From positions 1-22,328 of IMG/VR virus record IMGVR_UViG_3300036985_007345: a stretch of 22,328 nt of DNA; one strand, given 5' to 3'. Shown here one piece after another: positions 15,967-22,328 of this stretch (positions are counted from its first letter, which is position 1; every line of letters begins with the position of its first letter). The translations under genes and the position numbers were made by a program. This DNA is from a virus. The notes beneath the pieces were generated by a model that saw only the letters and a list, made by a program, of their open reading frames with translations, ran no database searches and was not told where the DNA came from.

Positions 15967-17778
15967 ATGGAAGAAACTCCAGAAGAAAAAGCGCAACGCG
16001 AAGCAGACGAAGCAGCGGCAGTCGCGATAGCAGCGACTGGTGGCGGCGCACTTGGCACTGTAGCTGCACCAGCAGAGAGAGAGGCTGCTGGCAGGTTTGC
16101 TGGCAACGTCGGAGACGTAGTCAGAAATCTTCCGTACGGTGGCGTTCTTACCGATGTTCTTGGTTTGGACCGAAAGTCTGCGACTTCAGCCGCGACTCCA
16201 GTCACGACTCCAGTCACGACTCCAGCCGCGGAACCGGCAGCCCCGACGACTCCGACTCTCACTGGTAATGAGAACGAAGCGCAGCTTGGCTACACTCAGC
16301 TTGGGGAACTGCCAAAACCCGTAGCCGCGCCGGTCCCGGAGACCGACGAACAGAAACTGCGCAAGCTTTGGGCGCAGTTCGGCGGCGGAGTCGGGGCTCC
16401 AGCCGTCAAGCTGAACGAGTACCTCAAGCAAGGGTACGGCCAGCAGCGCGAAGCAAACCAGGACATGCTCCCGGCGCTAAGGGCTGAAGACGAGACAAAG
16501 GCTCTTGCTCGTCAGGGAATCCAGGCGGAGGGCAAGAACTATGTCGAGGGGCTAAAGAAGCTCCAGGACAAGCAGTCGGCTCTGTTTGACCAGCGGCGTG
16601 GCCAGATGGCTGAAGACGAGCGCAAGCTTGCGGCAGCAGAAAATACGTTTGACGCGTCTCGCGCACTTCGCGGCATGGGCGATAGCCCTGTCAGCACGGG
16701 AGCCATGAGCTTTGCGGCTGGTCTTGTCGGCGCGCTCAAGGGTGCGGCTGGCGATATGTCGGCGAATCAGGTTCTTGCCGAGGTTGATAAGGCCGTCGAG
16801 CGCGACGTGATGAATCAGAAAGAGCAGTACAGCCGGATGCTCCAAGGCCAAACGACGGCACGCTCGAACTTCCACGACGCGCGCCAGATGGGGGCAGACG
16901 ACCAGACGGCGCTAGCGACTGCGTCGCTTGCCTCGATGGACCAGCACAAGCGGGCCCTCGAGTTTGCGGAAGCACGAATCACGGATGCCTCAAAGAAGGC
17001 GGCGCTCAAGGGCGCAATCGGGACGATCAATGTCGAGCAGGGCAAGATGCAGTATCAGATGGACGTCCACAACCAGGCGGCCAGCTTGTCTGCATCAAAG
17101 GCCAACCGAGACTTCAAGCTGCAGCTGATGCAGAGCATCCAGCAGCGGGGCATGATGGACCCCAAGCTAGTCGAGCAGGCCACAAAAGAATATCAGACCA
17201 TGGCATTGAACCCCCGGTTTGAGGCTACGCGAACAAAGTCAACGGCAGTCGCGGAAGCCTCCGGATTGCTTTCTGAGTTCTCAAAAAAAGAAGTTGAACG
17301 TGCATTCAACCCGAGCATGGTCAAGTCTTTGAGGACTGTCATGGACAAAGCCGCTGCTGCCGCAGGAGGCAAGGGCGGCGGCGTGGTATCTGGCGCTGTT
17401 ACGGCATACCTTAATGATCAGTCCCAGGCGTCTCGAGACCCAAAAGAGCGGAAGCTGCTCGCAGCGTTGTCCAGAATTACAAACGCGGACATGCTAAAAT
17501 TGTATGGGTCAACAGTTAATATGGGCGACGACACACGGTATGCTGCAACAAAGACGTTCGACAACGCCGAAAACTTCCTCTCATGGTTTGAGTCAGTTGA
17601 AAAAGACGCGTTGGAGGACCAGCGCGGGATGATCATCACCGGAAAAAATAACCCGGCCCTTGCTGACATGCTGACCACCCTGTTCGCCCCGGCCGCTTTC
17701 CAGATTGATCAGCGACGCAAGGCCAACGCGGCGACTGCGGCAGCGAATGAAGCAGCTGAAAAAGGCCCAGCAAAATGA
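15967..17778 (+). CDS. Internal virion (ejection-type) protein 2
   Basis: Encodes 603 residues from ATG 15967, with AAAGGA at 15953-15958. Residues 1-70 carry an acidic helix and a Gly/Ala patch (AATGGGALGTVAAPA). Residues 72-100 are a Thr/Pro/Ala linker encoded by tandem 12-base repeats. Residues 120-400 are long helices rich in Q, K, E and A, with a possible amphipathic glycine-rich segment STGAMSFAAGLVGALKGAAG (about 243-262). The C-terminal region has AAAAAGGKGGGVVSG and ends in an Ala-rich charged helix. I recognise no enzyme domain. The length, coiled-coil character and sandwiching between two similar proteins suggest one part of a three-protein ejection complex. Its TGA overlaps the next ATG (17775-17778). 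Confidence 0.7.
   Translation: MEETPEEKAQREADEAAAVAIAATGGGALGTVAAPAEREAAGRFAGNVGDVVRNLPYGGVLTDVLGLDRKSATSAATPVTTPVTTPAAEPAAPTTPTLTGNENEAQLGYTQLGELPKPVAAPVPETDEQKLRKLWAQFGGGVGAPAVKLNEYLKQGYGQQREANQDMLPALRAEDETKALARQGIQAEGKNYVEGLKKLQDKQSALFDQRRGQMAEDERKLAAAENTFDASRALRGMGDSPVSTGAMSFAAGLVGALKGAAGDMSANQVLAEVDKAVERDVMNQKEQYSRMLQGQTTARSNFHDARQMGADDQTALATASLASMDQHKRALEFAEARITDASKKAALKGAIGTINVEQGKMQYQMDVHNQAASLSASKANRDFKLQLMQSIQQRGMMDPKLVEQATKEYQTMALNPRFEATRTKSTAVAEASGLLSEFSKKEVERAFNPSMVKSLRTVMDKAAAAAGGKGGGVVSGAVTAYLNDQSQASRDPKERKLLAALSRITNADMLKLYGSTVNMGDDTRYAATKTFDNAENFLSWFESVEKDALEDQRGMIITGKNNPALADMLTTLFAPAAFQIDQRRKANAATAAANEAAEKGPAK
16181..16228 (+). repeat. Four imperfect 12-base tandem repeats (Thr/Pro linker)
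   Basis: Units start at 16181, 16193, 16205 and 16217: CGACTTCAGCCG, CGACTCCAGTCA twice exactly, and CGACTCCAGCCG. They encode the TPVT-type linker near residues 72-87 of the second ejection-type protein. Units of 12 bases keep the frame, so length changes would be tolerated. Confidence 0.9.
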
Positions 17779-20700
17779 TCGCATTCTACGATAGCCAAGG
17801 CAATCCCATCCCGGTCGACCAGGACCAGGTCGGCGAGATGGTCAAGGCTGGCTATCAGCCGGCACCTGGCCAGACGACTCTGACGGAGACCGGCAAGCCT
17901 ATCTCAATTGAGACCCTGGCGGGCATCTACAAGGAGTACGGGGCCATGCCCCGCCTTGAGTTGAGCCGGGAGACTTTTGAGCGTGGTGCGGAAGAGCGGT
18001 TTGGCGGCACGGCGGGCGGGGCCCTCGCGACGGCATACGGCGCTGGGCAAGGCGTGTCTGGCGGCTGGCTTGGCAAAGGCATGATGTCGGCTGGCGTGGT
18101 CAAGCCAGAGACCTTGGCGCAGCTTGACGCGGCGCACCCCTACCTTAAAGGGGCGGGCGAGTTTGCCGGGGCTGTCGGCCTTGGCGTTGCGACGGATGGT
18201 CTTGGCACCCTCGGGTCAGAGGCCTCTCTTGCTGCCAGGATGGCATCAGGAGCGGCGCGTGAAGCTGCAATCGGCGGCGTGTACGGCGCGGGCTCGGAAG
18301 CCACGCAGGCGGGCATTGAGGGGCGCGAATCGAACCTGGGTGAGGCGTTCACTGGCGGCGCGACCCTTGGCGGCATCATCGGTGGGGCGGTCCCGCTGGC
18401 TGGCGCTGGCATGGCGAAGATTGCTGAGCGAAGGCTTGCGGCGAAGGAAGCTAAGGCTCTTGGCGAGGGACTCTCGGGAGAGAGAATCCTTGCGGATGAA
18501 GCCTTGGCTTCGAAGCAAACAGCGATTCGCGAAGGCGTAGCGGACTCGTACGCGAAGGTGGCCCCTGCTGTTGACGAGTACAACAATGTCATTGCAGACA
18601 TGGCGGAGAGGGGCGTCACCCTCCCGAACATCGAGAAGAAGATGAACGCCATCCGCGATGCAATCGCGAAGGGCGCGAAGAACGCTGCCAGGCTTGGCGA
18701 CGACATCGACAACTTGAATTCTGTCGAGCCGTTCATGCGCGAGCGCGAGGCAGGCCGTCGTGCCGCGGCCGATATGAAGGTCGACTTGAACGAGGCGCTG
18801 CTGGAGCGCCAGGGGCACTTGTCGAACCTTACCCAAGAACATGACTTGCTGGTGAAGGGCCAGCAATCAAAGGCAAAAATTTTCGCAGCGGAGATGAAGA
18901 GGGACGCTGTCCAGGCCGAGGTCGACGGCATCAACAAGATCCAAGATCTGAACGACCAGTTTGGAATTCACCAGGGCGAACTCGGTGCTCTTTTGAAGCA
19001 CCAGGCTGGGCTCGAAGGGGAGCGGGCCGGCATCCTCGGTGCGAGCGAAAACGCGGCTGTCGAAACGGCAAAGGCCCGAACAGCTGCGCTTGATGATGAA
19101 AAGGCGGCTTTGCGCAGCGTGGGCATCGGGCATAGCAGCGATGCTGGGCAAGTGTTTGCGCGTCAGCTGATGCAAGTAAGCGACGACCCAGTCGCGCTGA
19201 AGCGGACGATGCTGAACGCCCTGCGTGTAGAGAAAGGAGCCCCGGCGGCTCGTGGCCTTGTCCACGACATGCTGCGGCAGCCTGGGGTTATCTCGGCACT
19301 CAATGATGTTAAGTCGCTGTCGGCTGCCGTCAAACTCCTTGAGAATGGTCGCGGCACTATTGGAATGATGCGCGACGGCCGACGCGCCGCTTCGCGAAGC
19401 AGCAAAGGCATCGATAGTTACAACAGTCTAATCGAACAGTACCGGAGCAAGCTTAATGCGGTAGGCATGCCGTATCAGATCCCGATGTACCTGAAAGAAG
19501 CGGACGGGGTATTCGGCCGCGCAATCAAAGCTCCGGCTCTCGCGCAAGCAGATGCAGAGCGATTGCTCGCGACGACCAAGAGCGGGCTGCAGCCGGTCTC
19601 TTGGCAGGCCGAGCGGGTTGCCGCCAGGGCCCTGTCAGGCTCGGAGGCTGAAGCCGCTGCGCAACAGGCTGACCATGCGGTGGCGAACAGCAGTCTGGTA
19701 TCAGAGCTTGACGGCCAAATCGCCGAGGCAGCCAACCAGGAGCGCGTACTTATCGGCAAGATGCAAGGCATCCAAGCCGAACTGAGGAAGACGAAGGAAG
19801 GCCTAAAGTCTGGCAAGGTCTCCAAACGCCTTGAGAACGCTAAAGAGTCGCTGACGCTTGTGCAAGGCACCCGGAAATCTCTCGAGAGTTCGCGCGAGAA
19901 CTTAGTCGCGGAACAGCAGAACCGCATCATCGGCCGCGTCGAGACAGCCGGCGAAGCTGCGAAGAGGCAGGCAGGCGAGGTCGAGGCATCGATTAACCTG
20001 GCAGAGGCACGCCGGCTCAACATCGTAGTCCAAAAGACGAAAGACCTGGGCCGTCTAAATGTGGACCTCGAGGGTAAGGAGGGGCTTCTGGCGAACCTCC
20101 AGGCTTTGAAGATTCGCAAAGATGACGCCGTCCGGGGCATCGAAACCCTGAAGTCTGAAGGGATGAGGTTCCGGAAGATGACCGGCGACACGAGCAAGCT
20201 CGTCCCGGAGTCGCAGGTCCTCGTGGAGAACGCGAAGCTCGCCGCGTTCTTCAAGACGCCAGAAGGCATGAAGATCAATCAGGCCATCGTGGATGCTGGA
20301 GTAAAGCCTATCGCGGAAGACTCGAGGTCGCTCGCGGCTGCACTGGGCAGCACGGCGATGCACAGCATCTTTGGCGGCGGGCTAATCACGACGCTCATCG
20401 GCGCGCACCTTGGAGCAAGCTACGGCAAAGCCGGTATGCGCAAGGCTGCGGAAGTCATCATGAATCCAACCCGGTGGTACGGGATGGTGAACGGTGTGCT
20501 CGACGGCTTCGTGCGGACGGCCAAGCCTATCGAGCGGATGGTGAATGGCAGCAGCAGCACGCATCACAGCAGCCCGGTCGAGGCCTTCGCCTACGTGGAC
20601 TCAATCCTTGCAGACCGGCGGGCGATGGAGTCGGCCTTCGACCGTCTCTCGCGAGACGTCGGAGTGAACAGCTCGAACATCGGCGTAGCGCGCCAGCGGT

Positions 20701-21173
20701 TCATGGACGCAGCGAACTTCCTGGAGAGGAAGCGCCCACCGGATGGGATCACGAATGGGTCCGATGCGAACGCGTTTGCTCGATCAGTTTCCATCCTTCG
20801 CAATCCTGATCTATTGGCCAAATTTATCAAGGATGGTAGTGTGCGCCAGCAAGACGTGGAAGTCATGAAGATTGTCGCACCGGAAGCCTACGAGCAGCTG
20901 AAGCAGGGTGTCGCATTGCTGCACCAGGAGCGGCCGAACACGACCATGCCGTTGGCGGTTGCATTCGGGCTCCATGGCAAAGGCTCGAGCAAGAGGTCTT
21001 CGATGCGCTTCAGTCTATCGATGTCGCAGATGATGGCTGCCGGCGCATTTGGTGGCAAGGACCCGATGGTGTCGAAGAGCGAAACGAACGCCGCCCAAGG
21101 GAGGGCCCCCGCGAAGGACTCCGCGGTAGCGGAATCTGCCAGGGCAGACGCAGGATTTGGCCGGGACAACTAA
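17775..21173 (+). CDS. Large internal virion (ejection-type) protein 3, 1132 residues
   Basis: Starts in an ATGA overlap with the previous gene. The N-terminus (FYDSQGNPIPVDQDQVGEMV, KAGYQPA in sequence) resembles a 'dG.p..V......l..Gy' module found at the start of large uncharacterised phage proteins. Residues ~78-215 are a Gly/Ala-rich, membrane-prone region with AHPYLKGAGEFAGAVG (119-134), AAIGGVYGAGSEATQ (164-178) and LGGIIGGAVPLAGAGMA (198-214). Residues 240-430 and ~640-830 are long charged helices, likely coiled coils. A second hydrophobic glycine-rich stretch, ~853-890, includes SIFGGGLITTLIGAHLGASYG. Such two membrane-prone segments joined by coiled coil fit a protein that forms or lines an ejection channel. 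No lysozyme or transglycosylase motif is visible, unlike T7 gp16. The role is inferred; the gene itself is certain. Confidence 0.75.
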   Translation: MIAFYDSQGNPIPVDQDQVGEMVKAGYQPAPGQTTLTETGKPISIETLAGIYKEYGAMPRLELSRETFERGAEERFGGTAGGALATAYGAGQGVSGGWLGKGMMSAGVVKPETLAQLDAAHPYLKGAGEFAGAVGLGVATDGLGTLGSEASLAARMASGAAREAAIGGVYGAGSEATQAGIEGRESNLGEAFTGGATLGGIIGGAVPLAGAGMAKIAERRLAAKEAKALGEGLSGERILADEALASKQTAIREGVADSYAKVAPAVDEYNNVIADMAERGVTLPNIEKKMNAIRDAIAKGAKNAARLGDDIDNLNSVEPFMREREAGRRAAADMKVDLNEALLERQGHLSNLTQEHDLLVKGQQSKAKIFAAEMKRDAVQAEVDGINKIQDLNDQFGIHQGELGALLKHQAGLEGERAGILGASENAAVETAKARTAALDDEKAALRSVGIGHSSDAGQVFARQLMQVSDDPVALKRTMLNALRVEKGAPAARGLVHDMLRQPGVISALNDVKSLSAAVKLLENGRGTIGMMRDGRRAASRSSKGIDSYNSLIEQYRSKLNAVGMPYQIPMYLKEADGVFGRAIKAPALAQADAERLLATTKSGLQPVSWQAERVAARALSGSEAEAAAQQADHAVANSSLVSELDGQIAEAANQERVLIGKMQGIQAELRKTKEGLKSGKVSKRLENAKESLTLVQGTRKSLESSRENLVAEQQNRIIGRVETAGEAAKRQAGEVEASINLAEARRLNIVVQKTKDLGRLNVDLEGKEGLLANLQALKIRKDDAVRGIETLKSEGMRFRKMTGDTSKLVPESQVLVENAKLAAFFKTPEGMKINQAIVDAGVKPIAEDSRSLAAALGSTAMHSIFGGGLITTLIGAHLGASYGKAGMRKAAEVIMNPTRWYGMVNGVLDGFVRTAKPIERMVNGSSSTHHSSPVEAFAYVDSILADRRAMESAFDRLSRDVGVNSSNIGVARQRFMDAANFLERKRPPDGITNGSDANAFARSVSILRNPDLLAKFIKDGSVRQQDVEVMKIVAPEAYEQLKQGVALLHQERPNTTMPLAVAFGLHGKGSSKRSSMRFSLSMSQMMAAGAFGGKDPMVSKSETNAAQGRAPAKDSAVAESARADAGFGRDN

Positions 21174-21207
21174 CCGGGGATACTACACACGCAAAAGGCA
21201 AATCATC

Positions 21208-21591
21208 ATGAGAATCGGTACTGGTCTAGGTGCAAAAATCCGCACGTACGCAGCAACTGTGGGGACGACCTTTCGACAGTTGGAGTCATCGCGCACAGAC
21301 GATAGCGTGGTGGTGGCCATCGGGACTCCGGTGGTGTTGGGAGCAGCTGTGCGCGTCCGGACTCTGGATAGTTCGTATACGCAGGGTATCATCATCCGAA
21401 ACCCATCTACTACTGTCAGTCTGTTTATTGCGGGTCTTGAGTATGATACGTTGGTGTGCGATGCCACGTCGTCGCTGACGGCGTTTGAGATTCTGCCTGG
21501 CGTTGCGCTGCGATTCGGTGTGCGTGACGGCACGGGGCTTTGTGTCGGGGTGCTTGCGGCGACGCTGACGTTCAAGGTTGCCGCAAACTAA
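21208..21591 (+). CDS. Small beta-rich virion-type protein
   Basis: Start set at ATG 21208, with AAAAGG at 21193-21198. A TTG at 21157 would add 17 residues within the end of the previous gene and looks artefactual. The 127-residue product is beta-rich: AAVRVRTLDSSYTQGIIIRN, PSTTVSLFIAG, then AFEILPGVALRFGVRDGTG and a final strand TLTFKVAAN. The 'G..v.N.......v.G........G.el.PG......v.d...l.v...' arrangement is common in small phage structural proteins near tail fibres, and it may be a fibre-base or decoration protein. This is a pattern match only. It follows the ejection genes with a gap of 34 bases. Confidence 0.7.
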   Translation: MRIGTGLGAKIRTYAATVGTTFRQLESSRTDDSVVVAIGTPVVLGAAVRVRTLDSSYTQGIIIRNPSTTVSLFIAGLEYDTLVCDATSSLTAFEILPGVALRFGVRDGTGLCVGVLAATLTFKVAAN

Positions 21592-21659
21592 CAACGTACG
21601 CACGAACTATAAACCATACGCATTCGGTATTACCATAGCGTACAAAATTTAAGGCTATC
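21592..21659 (+). promoter_or_regulatory. AT-rich intergenic gap with possible promoter before the fibre gene
   Basis: This 68-base gap is the longest non-coding stretch in the window and about 27/68 G+C by hand count. It contains TATAAA at 21608-21613, a TACAAAAT at 21641-21648, and 6-base inverted arms GTACGC (21596-21601) and GCGTAC (21638-21643). A TTGCCG at 21578 is too far from TATAAA for a standard sigma-70 spacing. AAGG at 21651-21654 serves the fibre gene. A phage-specific or weak host promoter is possible but unproven. Confidence 0.3.
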
Positions 21660-22328
21660 ATGAGCGCACCAGAAATTATCAACCCCGGAGCCGCTTCAGG
21701 CGGCATCCCCGTAGGCGGCAGCGGCACGCCTGGCACGCTGGCGAAGTTCACAGGCGCAACGGCGCTAGGCGATTCGCTCCTGAGCGAGTCGGGCACGACG
21801 ATCACGAGCGCGGCAACGGCGGAGACGTTCCCCAACGCGCAGACGTGGACCCTTAGGGCAAACACCTTCGCTCTCGTCGTCAAGAGCCCCGCGGGCCCAG
21901 AGAGCACGCTCGTCCTCGACACCATCGGTCGAGCAGCCGGCATAGGTGGTACTCCGGGCACGCTACTGCACGTGCAGGATAACGCTGGATTTCCGTTCGC
22001 TGGTAGCACGTACGAGGGCGTCCGCCTACAGAGGTCAACCGAGGCACTCTTTTCGGCGTCGGACTACACGCGCTCCTTCCGCGCAGGTCTCACAGGCGCG
22101 ACCGCCGTCGTCGGTACGAGCACAGCGCACGACCTGCTGTTGCAGCGCGGCAACGTAACCGCGCTAACCCTCGGCGCTTCTGGCGCTGTAGCGTTCGCAG
22201 GAAACCTGACCAGCAGCGCGGCGCAGACGTGGACGCTTGCAGCGGGCACCAGCGCGCTGAATATCCAGAGCGGCCTGCTCAACCTGGACACGACGAACAG
22301 CCGCGTCGGCATCGGCACGGCGAGCCCG
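21660..22328 (+). CDS. Tail fibre / receptor-binding protein, partial at 3' end
   Basis: ATG 21660 opens a frame that stays open to the last base (223 codons shown, no stop). The product begins MSAPEIINPGAASGG. Residues 22-45 (GTPGTLAKFTGATALGDS, LLSESGTTIT in sequence) and the closing NSRVGIGTASP are signatures of phage tail fibre shafts, which carry repeats such as 'G..gtlakft....lgdS.lse.g..it' and 'vGIGT.sP'. Repetition is visible: AQTWTL at 60-65 and 188-193, and AGIGGTPG (93-100) beside VGIGTASP (216-223), so the shaft is built of ~125-residue modules. It would bind the host surface. The C-terminal receptor-binding tip and any chaperone lie beyond the window. AAGG lies 5 bases upstream. 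Confidence 0.8.
   Translation, partial: MSAPEIINPGAASGGIPVGGSGTPGTLAKFTGATALGDSLLSESGTTITSAATAETFPNAQTWTLRANTFALVVKSPAGPESTLVLDTIGRAAGIGGTPGTLLHVQDNAGFPFAGSTYEGVRLQRSTEALFSASDYTRSFRAGLTGATAVVGTSTAHDLLLQRGNVTALTLGASGAVAFAGNLTSSAAQTWTLAAGTSALNIQSGLLNLDTTNSRVGIGTASP

Noticed and set aside
17283-17289. A AAA AAA slippery heptamer in frame in the second ejection-type gene
   Set aside because: A -1 shift meets TGA at 17295-17297 almost at once and no long alternative frame follows; there is no tail-chaperone context.
21578-21613. TTGCCG to TATAAA as a standard sigma-70 promoter
   Set aside because: The spacing is 24 bases, too long for the usual 16-18; kept only as part of a general regulatory-gap entry.
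1-22328. tRNA genes, CRISPR arrays, insertion sequences, attachment sites
   Set aside because: No cloverleaf-like segments, regularly spaced repeats, transposase or integrase were seen; the only repeats are short and inside genes.

Overview
The window is a stretch of a tailed-phage (or prophage) genome: one continuous plus-strand run of late genes covering DNA packaging, head assembly and the tail/DNA-ejection machinery. I see no tRNA, rRNA, CRISPR array, insertion sequence, integrase, replication gene or lysis gene. The DNA is GC-rich by inspection. There is no tape-measure protein, tail-tube or sheath protein, or tail-assembly chaperone pair. A neck adaptor, a giant nozzle/stabilisation-type protein and three large Ala/Gly-rich internal-type proteins are present instead, so a short-tailed (podovirus-like) virion is the best reading. 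The host cannot be named from the sequence; the composition and protein styles fit a GC-rich proteobacterial-type host, which is only an inference.

Layout. Bases 1-1696 hold five small, tightly coupled genes of unknown role: a coiled-coil protein, a Cys4 zinc-ribbon-like protein, a helical protein, a 62-residue protein and a protein ending in an AT-hook-like basic motif. Bases 1620-3275 encode the large terminase, 3309-5183 the portal, 5176-6108 a scaffold-like protein and 6123-7550 the major capsid protein. These are followed by a small beta-rich candidate decoration protein (7572-7973) and a very acidic small protein (7970-8221). The neck/tail section has a tail-tubular-A-like adaptor carrying an inserted beta domain (8222-9187), a small 'LGR'-motif protein (9199-9618) and a 1695-residue nozzle-like protein (9618-14705). 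The ejection section has three large proteins (14713-15954, 15967-17778, 17775-21173). A small beta protein (21208-21591) follows, then an AT-rich 68-base gap, and finally the start of a modular tail fibre gene that runs off the window at 22328.

How they would work together: terminase docks on the portal and fills a capsid built from the coat protein around the scaffold; the adaptor and nozzle close the portal and form the short tail; the three internal-type proteins are probably stored in the head and ejected to help DNA cross the cell envelope; the fibre binds the host. Nearly every junction is a short overlap (ATGA, TAATG, TGATG) or a gap of under 35 bases, so this is one translationally coupled operon. 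The most interesting points are the inserted beta modules in the adaptor and nozzle genes, the unusual terminase P-loop and probable TTG start, the missing recognisable small terminase, and the isolated AT-rich gap before the fibre gene. I found no convincing new defence or regulatory system.
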